DNA from: a virus
Virus record (IMG/VR): IMGVR_UViG_3300031227_000242
Span: 1-32,189 of that record
Direction: 5' to 3' (one strand)
DNA length: 32,189 nucleotides
This document shows, piece after piece, positions 1 to 8,467 of the stretch (its first letter is position 1; each line of letters begins with the position of its first letter). The position numbers and the translations under genes were made by a program. The notes below the pieces were generated by a model, which saw only the letters and a program-made list of their open reading frames with translations, was not told the DNA's origin and made no database searches.

Positions 1-65
1 ATAAGTATATAGGGTTATTGAAAGCAGAAACTACCCTATCACACAATCTAAAGGGCGATTTAACG

Positions 66-611
66 ATGTCACAGGACAAACAGGCATTACTTGAAGAAGA
101 TATTAAAGAGATACAAACAACGCTTACAGACCTTAAAAATGAGTATAAGCAGAGTGGTAACGTTGCTATGGATTTATACAAAGATGGAGAACATATTTTA
201 AAATGGGTAAATAGCAAAACTTATATTACTCCTCATTTTCAAGTATGGGAAATGCAACAAGGAGATGAATTAGAATATCTTAAAGTAGATTATAATTTGT
301 TTCTAGCAGCAGAAAAGATAAAAACCCATTTTAAAGGGGCGAAAGTTAGTATTAAAATAAGTAAAGATATTAATAGAGGGTTTAGAAGTTACTTCTGTAA
401 TTTAAAAGCAGGAGGGGTTGAAGATTCTCAACACGTTCCAGGTAAAGCAATGGATATAAGTGTTGAAGGGTATACACCTTTGACTGTATATAAATGGGTG
501 AAAGCAAATCATAAAGACTTAGGTATAGGTGGACTAGGTGTTTATCGTACCTTTGTTCATATTGATACTAGAAATAATGGCAAAACTTTAGTATCATGGG
601 ATAAACGATGA
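66..611 (+). CDS. Peptidase M15-type cell-wall peptidase (probable endolysin)
   Basis: A 181-residue protein whose C-terminal half carries the M15 (D-Ala-D-Ala carboxypeptidase/endolysin) zinc signature. SQHVPGKAMDI gives His123 and Asp130, and FVHID gives His165 and Asp167. Family knowledge says such enzymes cut peptide bonds in peptidoglycan, and in phages they serve in lysis. The N-terminal ~35 residues are charged and probably coiled-coil; no signal peptide is seen, so a holin outside the window would be needed. An upstream in-frame TTG at 18 exists, but the ATG at 66 is preceded by AAAGGGCG at good spacing and is preferred. Its stop overlaps the next small ORF and a terminator follows, which suits the last gene of a late operon. 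A tail-associated wall hydrolase is an alternative. Confidence 0.8.
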   Translation: MSQDKQALLEEDIKEIQTTLTDLKNEYKQSGNVAMDLYKDGEHILKWVNSKTYITPHFQVWEMQQGDELEYLKVDYNLFLAAEKIKTHFKGAKVSIKISKDINRGFRSYFCNLKAGGVEDSQHVPGKAMDISVEGYTPLTVYKWVKANHKDLGIGGLGVYRTFVHIDTRNNGKTLVSWDKR

Positions 612-727
612 TAAAACTGTTCTTCTACCGTATACATCTAGCAAGACTACAAGGTTTTGATTTAAGAGAAAGTTTTAATCACGCTAAAAGAGAATATAAA
701 AGAGATAAGATATTTAACAGCAAGTAA
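608..727 (+). CDS. Hypothetical 39-residue protein, translationally coupled
   Basis: A short ORF whose ATG overlaps the peptidase stop in an ATGA arrangement, implying coupled translation. The product is basic, starts with a mildly hydrophobic segment (MIKLFFYRIHLARL) and continues with a Lys/Arg-rich helix-like tail. It has no convincing transmembrane helix and I recognise no family. Its stop codon lies in the A-run that forms the base of the terminator hairpin. It could be a real lysis-module accessory protein or a chance ORF; the coupled start is the main support. Confidence 0.4.
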   Translation: MIKLFFYRIHLARLQGFDLRESFNHAKREYKRDKIFNSK

Positions 728-973
728 AAAAAGACCTATTATGGTCTTTTCTTTTTGAGTAGACAAGGATTTGTTATTCGCTACTGGGAAGATACCTGCG
801 GATGCTAGTCTTTCTAACTGCGATGACCTTAAGCATATTTGTTACTTCCAGTCATACTATCCTCTGTTTGCGATTAATGAAATATGCACATCTCCGCTCT
901 AACAGTTATATCCACCCAGTAAGGAATAACATCCTTACTAATATCAAAAGGGGTGTGAGGTTTTGTTAACCTC
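726..973 (-). ncRNA. Predicted structured phage ncRNA (~248 nt), no recognised family
   Basis: A free-standing transcription unit. A perfect consensus promoter at 980-1008 predicts a start near 973, and the hairpin at 729-756 ends it. No ORF with a ribosome binding site fits. Complementary segments account for much of the length. H1 is 957-962/968-973, right at the 5' end. H2 is 918-925/932-939, enclosed by 913-917/951-955. H3 is 833-840/880-887 (8 bp). H4 is 804-808/814-818. H5 is 798-804/889-897, with a bulge, enclosing H3 and H4. H6 pairs 845-852, in the H3 loop, with 783-791 near the 3' end, with one bulged base, which would make a pseudoknot. I compared it by memory with tmRNA, 6S, RNase P, phi29 pRNA and T-box cores and saw none of their hallmark words. 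The function is unknown. Confidence 0.7.
729..756. terminator. Bidirectional rho-independent terminator
   Basis: The 8-bp stem AAAAGACC/GGTCTTTT has a six-base loop (TATTAT). On the plus strand it is followed by C and five Ts. On the minus strand the A-run at 726-732 gives a U-tract. It therefore can end both the plus-strand lysis transcript and minus-strand transcription (early operon and the structured RNA). Confidence 0.85.
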
Positions 974-979
974 GAGATT

Positions 980-1008
980 ATTATATCAGATTATTGCCCT
1001 TTTGTCAA
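980..1008 (-). promoter_or_regulatory. Perfect sigma-70/SigA consensus promoter for the ncRNA
   Basis: Read on the minus strand: TTGACA at 1008-1003, a 17-bp spacer, and TATAAT at 985-980. Both hexamers match consensus exactly. The promoter overlaps the 3' end of the phosphoesterase gene, and no protein gene follows before the terminator. It is the closest match to consensus that I found in the window. Confidence 0.88.
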
Positions 1009-2343
1009 TACTTTATTTTCTTTCTTTGGTACAAAGTTTATATTAAACTCACTCATTGGTCCTTTTTTCTTATCATATATATATCCTGTCCATCTTGGTA
1101 TAGCACCAAAGAACCTTTGACTATAATGATAATAATCCATATACGACGGACTACTGTCTAGATGAACATTCATTCCGCCTTGTTCTGCTATCATTTTACC
1201 TTTATGGTGTAAGTGGTTTAAATGAGTATCGTGGAACATTGTAGTACCATATAAATCTCTGAATTCAGATCCAATAGACTCTAACGTTCTTTTGAGGTTA
1301 ACATCTCCGTGATGTACCCATATACCACATTGCCCGTGTTTAATATCTTGCATTTCTCTAGTATGTTTACCAAATGTAAGTTTCTTACGGTCTTCATATC
1401 TAGCTTCTAATAGTGCATACAGATAGTATGATGTTATTCTATCATGATTACCTGGAATACATCTAATTTCAATTTCATTAAAGTGTTTCTCGAGCTCCTC
1501 GATATGTTCTTTATACAAATCAACGCCTAAACGAAACATCTTCTTCCAACGAACATCATTTTGCTGTGGTGTTCCTTTTGTAGTTGTGTTATCAGGAGTA
1601 TCACTATTAAAGAAGTCACTCCCTATACACATTACAAGTTTATGACACTTTTGTAACTGTTGCTTATCAATAATTCCTTGTGTAATTGCTCTAAAGTTAG
1701 CACTAGCTATCTTACTATCATAATTGACTCCTGTGTCACCTTCCCAAGATAATTTACCCAGATGCAACTCAATAGGCACTTCTAATAACATTTTATCTTT
1801 ATCTAGCCCATTCAGTACTTTTGGTTTTGTATCAAAGGTAAATCCTTTTGGTGCGGTTTTCAGTAAGTCTTTTACTTCTAATAAGAAGTCTTTTGCATTA
1901 AACTCTGGCACTACTAATGGTTCTACTCTGTGCTTGACTGCCGTTAACGGCAACACTCCACCACCTTTAGCCTGCATTTCATAATCACTACATTGATACC
2001 AAGCAAGTTTAAAGAAGTTAGCATCGTATCCTAACGCTTTTAATAGCCATCTTGGATTGCTAGTTTCCTTTTCAGATAACTTCAATACCTTCGTATCTTC
2101 AATATTACCTTCTCCGTCAACCTTTTTAGTATGCTTAAAAGTCTTAACATCCCCTGTGATAATTCTTGGCATAACAAACTTCTTATATCTACCACGCCAC
2201 GTTTCCCAAGAGATATTTTCCTCAAACTCTTTATTAGCCTCTTCTGCTGTGCGTTTCCAGTAACCATACTCTTTTGTAGTTTTCTCTGTTTCGATTATTT
2301 GGTTTAGACGGTTAAGATGTTGCTCGTTAGTTTTGTCAAACAT
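991..2343 (-). CDS. Calcineurin-like phosphoesterase (Mre11/SbcD-like)
   Basis: 450 residues. The C-terminal half has metallophosphoesterase motifs in order: a variant first motif ELHLGK (His194), GSDFFNSD (about 241-248, the GD motif), GNHD (298-301), HHGD (344-347) and a His-rich HDTHLNHLHH (371-380). These bind two metal ions in the family. Many phage relatives are annotated as DNA repair exonucleases or metallophosphatases; the exact substrate is unknown. The first ~130 residues form a separate charged region, perhaps DNA-binding. Translation starts at an ATG after AAAAGGAG, four bases after the primase-helicase stop. It is the last gene of the minus operon, and its 3' end contains the ncRNA promoter. 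The first-motif Asp is replaced by Glu, which may affect activity. Confidence 0.78.
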   Translation of the reverse strand: MFDKTNEQHLNRLNQIIETEKTTKEYGYWKRTAEEANKEFEENISWETWRGRYKKFVMPRIITGDVKTFKHTKKVDGEGNIEDTKVLKLSEKETSNPRWLLKALGYDANFFKLAWYQCSDYEMQAKGGGVLPLTAVKHRVEPLVVPEFNAKDFLLEVKDLLKTAPKGFTFDTKPKVLNGLDKDKMLLEVPIELHLGKLSWEGDTGVNYDSKIASANFRAITQGIIDKQQLQKCHKLVMCIGSDFFNSDTPDNTTTKGTPQQNDVRWKKMFRLGVDLYKEHIEELEKHFNEIEIRCIPGNHDRITSYYLYALLEARYEDRKKLTFGKHTREMQDIKHGQCGIWVHHGDVNLKRTLESIGSEFRDLYGTTMFHDTHLNHLHHKGKMIAEQGGMNVHLDSSPSYMDYYHYSQRFFGAIPRWTGYIYDKKKGPMSEFNINFVPKKENKVLTKGQ

Positions 2344-2346
2344 TGT

Positions 2347-4179
2347 CTAGTCTCCTTTTGTGAGTTTCGCAAATACACGATTGGATCTCTTATTAACTTT
2401 CTTAATAATAACTTCAAGTTCTTTCTCTTCCATAATACGTTTCTTAAATGAGTTTGGAGGCATAGGTTTAAATCCTTCCTCTTCGCACCATTCTTCATAA
2501 CGACTGTATACTGCTTTTGGTTTAACATCATCATAATCTCCATCTTCAAGCATATCAAGATATATCTGGATATTATCATTTTCTTGATGGTATCTTTCAA
2601 CAAAGTCATCTACGATTTGGCATGAGTGAAACTCATAGTTATCGTATAACTCTCCCATACTCTCTACCATTAACTTAAACAAGTATTCTCTAGCCTCTTT
2701 AGTCTTAGTTAAAGCACCAAAGTTCTTGATAAGTGTTTCTGGTCGTTTATACATAGGAAGCCACACTACTCTACGTTTATATGAGAATCCTTTTTCAAAT
2801 GAAGTTAGTATATGATTACTTGAGAATATCATTGTTGCAAATAGTGTAGTATTATTCTCAGTCTTACCATACATTTCACGTGTCGCCATACCATCTGCTG
2901 TTGAGATGTTTTTTAATGTAGCAACGAGATTGTCTTTTAAGGGCATATTCTCGATGTCATCTCCAACGTTTATGATCTTGTTTTTAAGACTTACTATCTT
3001 TGTTCTATCAATTAATTCATGAACCTTTATCGAGCTGGTGTTTTCATCCCCATAAATGGCTCTTAGTAGTTTTAAAACTGTTCCCTTACCATTCTTACCA
3101 TTACCTACAAAGAAGAAGAACTTACCTAACTCTGTTTTGAAGTCAGAGTCTAGTATCAAAGGATATGCAAATATCTGTAGTAGTAGTTTTTTATAATCCT
3201 TGTCACCTTCCGTGATTGTCTCTATTAGTATGTCTATATATTTATTAGGTTCAGCAGCTTCGTTATACTTTATGTCCATATAAAATGGAGTGAATCCATC
3301 ATATATATAAGGATGATACTGACCTTTGTCAATGTACCCACCGTTTATCTGTATTGGAAACTCCATACCAGAGTGTTGTTCACTTCTTATCAATAGTTGT
3401 CTATATATCTCATCTATCTCAAACATTTTGAGTAGTGGAAAGTGTAATAAAAATTGTTTCTTTGCTATAAACTCATCAGTCATATACTTACCGTTTATTT
3501 TCATATATAACATAGCATCAAATCTAACAGTTTGATATTTCTTTAAAAGAAAATCTATTTGGTCAAAGATGTTAGTTATATTAGTGCCTGTCTCATCTTT
3601 ACAAACATTTGTTATTTCTTCATCAGATAGTGGTGATTCAAATATATTGTTGTTAATAAACTTGATAATCTGATTTTTATTTTCTATATGTCCTAAATGT
3701 TTATGATGCTTAAACAATGCTGTGTTTCTGCCATCTCCCTCATCCATAGCAAGTAAGTCATATTCATTAACTTTCTTGAGTGGTTTAAGTTCTAAAGGCA
3801 GCTCACAATATATGTTTTCGTTAAAATGTTCTCTCAGGATACCATCTGATTTCAAGTTAATCCCATTAGGTGTGTTCTTAGCATCTTTATATTCAACACT
3901 AATTCCAAATGCTGTTACACCTTTGGATTGTGTTCTAAAAAACTTTGGCTTTTTGAAATAAATATGAACTCCCCTTGTTGTTTTAACAATCTGAGTGTTG
4001 ATGTCCAAGAAGTCCAATATCTTTTGTGTTTGTGCAACTGTAATACCATTATCAATATCTAATATAAGCTCATCATGCTCTATCAACCTTGTACAGTCTT
4101 TGAAAGCAGTATGAGTATCAGAAATATCAGCGGTACTCTTGGCATACTTAGTGCCTGGTTGCTTTTCTTTATATGTCAT
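2347..4179 (-). CDS. Primase-helicase: AEP-like N-terminus and D5-like SF3 helicase
   Basis: 610 residues, two domains. The N-terminus resembles a bifunctional primase-polymerase, with a DxD-like LDIDNG (Asp41, Asp43) and RGVHIYF (His72). The centre to C-terminus is an SF3/D5-type helicase: Walker A GNGKNGKGT (359-367), Walker B VGDDIE (about 405-410) and sensor-like IFSSNH (451-456). Such proteins unwind phage DNA at the fork and may make primers. It sits directly between the DNA polymerase (15 bp upstream) and the phosphoesterase (3 bp downstream), forming a replication block. The ATG follows AAAAGGAG at normal spacing. The helicase assignment is firm; primase activity is inferred from the motifs. 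Confidence 0.88.
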   Translation of the reverse strand: MTYKEKQPGTKYAKSTADISDTHTAFKDCTRLIEHDELILDIDNGITVAQTQKILDFLDINTQIVKTTRGVHIYFKKPKFFRTQSKGVTAFGISVEYKDAKNTPNGINLKSDGILREHFNENIYCELPLELKPLKKVNEYDLLAMDEGDGRNTALFKHHKHLGHIENKNQIIKFINNNIFESPLSDEEITNVCKDETGTNITNIFDQIDFLLKKYQTVRFDAMLYMKINGKYMTDEFIAKKQFLLHFPLLKMFEIDEIYRQLLIRSEQHSGMEFPIQINGGYIDKGQYHPYIYDGFTPFYMDIKYNEAAEPNKYIDILIETITEGDKDYKKLLLQIFAYPLILDSDFKTELGKFFFFVGNGKNGKGTVLKLLRAIYGDENTSSIKVHELIDRTKIVSLKNKIINVGDDIENMPLKDNLVATLKNISTADGMATREMYGKTENNTTLFATMIFSSNHILTSFEKGFSYKRRVVWLPMYKRPETLIKNFGALTKTKEAREYLFKLMVESMGELYDNYEFHSCQIVDDFVERYHQENDNIQIYLDMLEDGDYDDVKPKAVYSRYEEWCEEEGFKPMPPNSFKKRIMEEKELEVIIKKVNKRSNRVFAKLTKGD

Positions 4180-4194
4180 ACACGGACTCCTTTT

Positions 4195-5892
4195 CTACAC
4201 CATAAATGCTTCATATTTACGTTGTGCTAGTTTTATATAATGATTATAGTCAATTTTGATGTCAAACTTATCATCTAACTCATCATTATAAATCTTGAAA
4301 TGTTCAGGTAAGTCTGGGAAAGTGATATATCTCTTCTCTCCATCGACTATTTTTACCTTCTTCAATTCAGTCAGTCCGTCTACTGTGGCGAATACACGAT
4401 TTTGATTTCCGTGTTCTACCCCTTCACTATCTATTGTACCCACAAACTTGTGAGTAAGTGAACAAACTTGTTGAAAAAGGATAATGTTATCTTTGTTTTT
4501 TTCTACTGTTTCATGAAATGGTATTCCGTACACTACTTTGTCTACCACCATCTTATCAATGATAGCACACGAGTTGACATTAAAGTATGCATTAGCATAA
4601 TAATTGTTAACAAAACTTCCTTTTAATTTAAGTTTCCCATTGTCAAACTCCCCTATGTAATTATTAACATCTTTTTGGATCAAAAACTTATAATCATCAT
4701 AGTCAAGTACTAATCCTATATCTTCTTCCCATATTGTTTTAGCTTCTTGGCTCTTACCATTTTCGATAAAGAATATACCATCTGTGTTTATTTGTACAAT
4801 CTCAATTCCCCTATCATCAAATAGCTGAGCAAGGTATAAAATATATTGTTGTCCTATAAAACATACAGAAAGTTGTTTATTTATGTCATATATAGCAGAA
4901 TACTCATTACCTAAGAGTCCATATACTGTATTTAGTATTAATTTATAAGGTAACTGCTCTGCTGTCTGTCCTGCCGATTTAAGTTTTAATCTTTTATCAA
5001 GTATTTCTTTATATTTACTTGTTTTACTCCCTAAAAAGTTATGTTTTATCATAATATTAGGATACATTGAAGCTACATCAAGACATCTTATATTATTTAA
5101 TGGTTTATGTAAGAACTTATTATTTGTCGAGTGCGTACCACCTGCTCCTATGACGATATTATTGTCATAGTAATTAAAATCAAACGATTTAGTCTTACCT
5201 TTTTCATTCAATATATACCTTTGGTAACTATTATCTGATACATTGTTAAAATGTAGTTGTAAATCATGATTAAGTAATTTATTAATATCCTCATCAATAA
5301 TAGGTAAAAACAACTTATTGTTTGATTGAAAATAATTACCAGTTATGGTGGTAGTGTTCCAACGTATATTGCCACCTAACATGTTTTGAATTGCTTTCTT
5401 GGGTGTAAAATAATCAATAATCCTCATTTTATAAACATCAATAGTGGTATCTACGTCATAAGAACAATATTTAATTGTATCTTCTAGCTCATCAGGGGTT
5501 AATTTTCTATCAATGTTAAAGTCTATACTAGATTCTATAATAGATTGACCTAAATTATTCTCAACTTTCTTTAAACTTGGCTTAGATACAGATATTTGTT
5601 GAAAACAATCTAATGAATCAATCTTTGGACTAACTTTGACCTTATATCCATCATGGATAATTAAGTCATTGAAGTCTTTTATTTTTAAATAACCATATCC
5701 ATCCATAATTAAAGTAATAATCTTGTCATCATAGTAATAGTTATTATACCCTACTAGGGTGAAGGAAGTGACTATTTCATCAAGTCCTTCAAAGTCATTG
5801 TGCATTATCTTATATGTTGATTTATCTTCATTTTTAAATACAATTATCACATCTTCCTTGAATACTTCAATATCGTAGAAGAGTAAGGACAT
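4195..5892 (-). CDS. Compact family B DNA polymerase with 3'-5' exonuclease
   Basis: 565 residues. Exonuclease motifs: YDIE (6-9), GYNN (48-51) with downstream DD, and YCSYDVD (142-148). Polymerase motifs: A DVASMYPNIM (272-281), B KLILNTVYGLLGN (about 317-329) and C NTDG (369-372). Only about 35-45 residues separate motifs A and B, so the TPR1-like insertion of phi29-type protein-primed polymerases appears absent. This favours an RNA/DNA-primed enzyme working with the adjacent primase-helicase. The first Asp of motif C is Asn while the second, metal-binding Asp is kept. The start ATG follows AAGGGCG and is one base from the upstream gene's stop. It is the phage replicase; confidence in the family is high. 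Confidence 0.92.
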   Translation of the reverse strand: MSLLFYDIEVFKEDVIIVFKNEDKSTYKIMHNDFEGLDEIVTSFTLVGYNNYYYDDKIITLIMDGYGYLKIKDFNDLIIHDGYKVKVSPKIDSLDCFQQISVSKPSLKKVENNLGQSIIESSIDFNIDRKLTPDELEDTIKYCSYDVDTTIDVYKMRIIDYFTPKKAIQNMLGGNIRWNTTTITGNYFQSNNKLFLPIIDEDINKLLNHDLQLHFNNVSDNSYQRYILNEKGKTKSFDFNYYDNNIVIGAGGTHSTNNKFLHKPLNNIRCLDVASMYPNIMIKHNFLGSKTSKYKEILDKRLKLKSAGQTAEQLPYKLILNTVYGLLGNEYSAIYDINKQLSVCFIGQQYILYLAQLFDDRGIEIVQINTDGIFFIENGKSQEAKTIWEEDIGLVLDYDDYKFLIQKDVNNYIGEFDNGKLKLKGSFVNNYYANAYFNVNSCAIIDKMVVDKVVYGIPFHETVEKNKDNIILFQQVCSLTHKFVGTIDSEGVEHGNQNRVFATVDGLTELKKVKIVDGEKRYITFPDLPEHFKIYNDELDDKFDIKIDYNHYIKLAQRKYEAFMV

Positions 5893-5893
5893 A

Positions 5894-6556
5894 CTATTCG
5901 CCCTTAATTTCTATACCTTGTTTCTTTCCACCAAAGTAATTTTTGGCTTCAAACATGATCTCTTTTCCTATTAGTTTTGGTGCATTTTCCATAGTAACGC
6001 CAAATGTTCCCACAAACTTTGCAGCTTTCTTAGGTTTTTGTGTTGGAATTATAAACCAAGTGCTTGTATCCATGTCATATTTAGCCCATATAAAGTTTTG
6101 TTTGAACTTCATACCTTCATATTCTATATAAACAATGGTTCCTTTATCATCTTGTAATATGTCCGTAATAATACCTTTTTTAATTTTTCCAACTAAATCT
6201 GTTGGAATTACATCTGTTTTAGGATAACTTTTCATTGGATAGAAAGATGATTTATCATCATATACATAAACATCTACTTTTTCTCCAATTTTACTTGCTA
6301 AATCTTCAAACGCACAACCAAATACTTCTTGGCATATCTTTTCTGTAAACTCAGCCATACCTGCATCTGGTTTATATGTTCCTGATGCTTCATCATATTT
6401 AGTTTTAGATAATCTAGGTTCAAACATATTGTTTGCTTCTCTGTCTACACATAATATAACTGCATCTGTTTTAGCTTCATTCATTTCTACTTTAAATACT
6501 TCTAACTTTCTTACGTTTGTTTCTTCTACCTTTACTTCTACTTTCTTATTTTCCAT
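5894..6556 (-). CDS. Unknown replication-operon protein (possible ssDNA-binding role)
   Basis: 220 residues that I cannot place in a family. It is beta-rich by eye, with no Cys cluster or transmembrane segment, and has many aromatic and Lys residues in the middle (for example KFKQNFIWAKYDMDTSTWF near 150-170). It starts 11 bases inside the end of the DUF1351 gene and ends one base before the DNA polymerase start, so all three are surely co-translated. In many Bacillota phages this position (after a DUF1351 or recombination gene, before the polymerase) holds a single-strand DNA-binding or annealing protein. That is inference from context only. Confidence 0.7.
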   Translation of the reverse strand: MENKKVEVKVEETNVRKLEVFKVEMNEAKTDAVILCVDREANNMFEPRLSKTKYDEASGTYKPDAGMAEFTEKICQEVFGCAFEDLASKIGEKVDVYVYDDKSSFYPMKSYPKTDVIPTDLVGKIKKGIITDILQDDKGTIVYIEYEGMKFKQNFIWAKYDMDTSTWFIIPTQKPKKAAKFVGTFGVTMENAPKLIGKEIMFEAKNYFGGKKQGIEIKGE

Positions 6557-7283
6557 ATGTCATTTCTCCTTCTATTTCATATTTTATTTTCATTTCGTCT
6601 AATATCTTTAAATCACTTTTTTGAATCTTAACCAAAGCATACTCAACACTACCTGCAGTTATCTCAACAGCACTTGATTCCGCTTTCATTTCTTCTAACT
6701 TTGCGTTAATTTTGTCACGGTCACTCTTTTCTGTCAATGCTCTTGATAAATCAAGGTGTGACAAGTAGTGAACACGTATTTCATCGTCAAGATTTTCATA
6801 ATTACGCTTAATCTCGATGAGTACATTCTCTAATTCTTGTTCAATCTTATTAATTGTGTAAGTTTTATTATAATATTCCTTTTTTATTAACAATTCAGGA
6901 TCAAACTTGAACTCGATTGCTAACATTTCTATATTCTCATAGATTTTTGCGAGGATGTCATTCTTTTTAGCTGTTGCTTCGTCTATTTCAAGTGCTAATT
7001 GCACTGCCGATAGTCTACCTATCTCTGATGTTAGTGGTTCGAGTGTGTCTTTAAGTGACAAGGCTAGTGCATCGTAATCAGCCATGATTTGTTTCTTCAC
7101 ATCTATTCTCTTTGTATCTAATTCTTTGGTAAACTTCCTCATATCAACTAAAACTTTCTTAATATTATCATAATTCGTTAAGTCTGTTTCCTCTGACCTA
7201 ATGACCAATTCGTTTATTTTGACCACGAGATTATCATTTATTGTTATGTCGTTGTTGATGAGGGTTAACTCGTTTTCTTTCAT
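6546..7283 (-). CDS. DUF1351-like phage protein
   Basis: 245 residues, mostly alpha-helical and coiled-coil by eye. The N-terminus resembles DUF1351, with a conserved helical stretch around 40-70 (RKFTKELDTKRIDVKKQI). Members of this family occur in phage recombination and replication modules, but their biochemical job is not established. The ATG follows AAGGAGGAC, a strong site. The ~60 bp between it and the MBL-fold gene upstream contain no gene. The 3' end overlaps the next gene by 11 bases. Confidence 0.7.
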   Translation of the reverse strand: MKENELTLINNDITINDNLVVKINELVIRSEETDLTNYDNIKKVLVDMRKFTKELDTKRIDVKKQIMADYDALALSLKDTLEPLTSEIGRLSAVQLALEIDEATAKKNDILAKIYENIEMLAIEFKFDPELLIKKEYYNKTYTINKIEQELENVLIEIKRNYENLDDEIRVHYLSHLDLSRALTEKSDRDKINAKLEEMKAESSAVEITAGSVEYALVKIQKSDLKILDEMKIKYEIEGEMTYGK

Positions 7284-7341
7284 TTAGTCCTCCTTTTTTA
7301 TTTTTATTAACTATTATTTTGAGTGACTCTCACCTCCTCTT

Positions 7342-7971
7342 CTAATAAAAGTTCTCACTCTTATGTAATTCTATAAACTCAGCACCTTCTGCAGAGTTTT
7401 CTAAATAGAACTGTAAAGCCTTCCGTTTTTCCAAATGCCTCAAGTTCCTTTTAGCTCTTAAATAACTCTTGTTATTCCCCATTGCTTTATTAACCTTCTT
7501 ACCATCATAGTTACTCTCAATAAAGACTTGATTATACTTATCCTTTATGAAGTCTATTGTCGAACTAGTATCAGTTGCATATATAAACTTCTCACCTGTC
7601 TTAATAACCTCAACTTTAAATCCGATACATACCACATCGTGGTAACAACGGAAAGCAGTTATTTTATACTTACCTAATTCTACCACATCTTCATGCCCCA
7701 TAGCAACAACTTTCTTGAAAAATTGACCTTTATCTTGAAAGTATTCATGTATAGTCTTAGCAACAAGGGGATTCGTTAGTATATCCTTCTTTCTAAGATG
7801 TTTTAAGTTTCCCTTTCTGAAGTGATCCATATGGCTATGTGTGATTAAAACGTGTTTGATCTTGTCCTTGTACGGCTCAATCAGTTTCCAAGAAACACCC
7901 ATATCAACAAGTATATCACCTATCAACACAGCGTTGCCTTTTGAGCCTGATGCTATTATTGTGTATTTCAT
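7342..7971 (-). CDS. MBL-fold metallo-hydrolase
   Basis: 209 residues. The core motif THSHMDH (44-50) is the beta-lactamase-fold HxHxDH zinc site, and a later HD (in CYHDV) and ATDTS supply the usual extra ligands. The N-terminal SGSKGNAVLI matches the nucleotidase-like MBL group (YycJ/WalJ type). Substrates of phage members are unknown; nuclease or phosphodiesterase activity is plausible. The ATG at 7971 overlaps the sigma-factor stop (TGATG) and follows GAGGGGGAAG, so I prefer it to the GTG one codon upstream. Confidence 0.8.
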   Translation of the reverse strand: MKYTIIASGSKGNAVLIGDILVDMGVSWKLIEPYKDKIKHVLITHSHMDHFRKGNLKHLRKKDILTNPLVAKTIHEYFQDKGQFFKKVVAMGHEDVVELGKYKITAFRCYHDVVCIGFKVEVIKTGEKFIYATDTSSTIDFIKDKYNQVFIESNYDGKKVNKAMGNNKSYLRAKRNLRHLEKRKALQFYLENSAEGAEFIELHKSENFY

Positions 7972-8462
7972 CACTTCCCCCTCAATTGTTGCAAAATCTG
8001 TTTAATCCTCCAAGACACAGCAGATCTTGATACTCCATATTTCCGTCCTATATCCTCATGTGTCTGATGATGTATATATGAATCAATTACATACTCCCCT
8101 CCAGGAATATTATATAATCTCTCAATCACTTCTTCAAGTGTGACCTTTGTAAGTACAGTCTCATCTGCTCTTTCTCCACTATCTGCTATCTTATCCATAA
8201 GTGCTATTCCGTCATATTCATACTCGAGTGACAAAGGCTTACGTTTCTCAGGCTTGCGTAGTATCTCGTTCTTGATGCAGTTCGCTGCATATGTCGAGAA
8301 CTTTACGCCACGAGATGCTTGAAAGGTATTGATAGCTTTAGTTAACCCTAGACAACCTATCTGAAACATATCCTCTGTCCAGTGGTTAGTACATTGATTG
8401 ACCATATATGATACTAACTTTTGATATTCTAGATATAATGCGTTCTTATCATCTTCTGGCAT
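7971..8462 (-). CDS. Phage sigma-70-family factor (region 2 and region 4)
   Basis: 163 residues. Region 2 (about 10-70) includes DMFQIGCLGLTKAINTF, followed by GVKFSTYAANCIKNEI, the classic core-binding and -10 recognition helix pattern. The C-terminus (about 130-163) is a region 4-like helix-turn-helix (GRKYGVSRSAVSWRIKQIL). It resembles small SigK/SigF-like or phage sigma factors and would direct host RNA polymerase to phage promoters, probably late ones (inference). It starts with ATG after AAAAGGAT, just behind the previous stop. Confidence 0.83.
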   Translation of the reverse strand: MPEDDKNALYLEYQKLVSYMVNQCTNHWTEDMFQIGCLGLTKAINTFQASRGVKFSTYAANCIKNEILRKPEKRKPLSLEYEYDGIALMDKIADSGERADETVLTKVTLEEVIERLYNIPGGEYVIDSYIHHQTHEDIGRKYGVSRSAVSWRIKQILQQLRGK

Positions 8463-8467
8463 AGTGG

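Noticed and set aside
726-973. phi29-type packaging RNA
   Set aside because: The phage has a two-subunit terminase and SPP1-like portal; the RNA lacks features that I know from pRNA and is not at a recognisable genome end.
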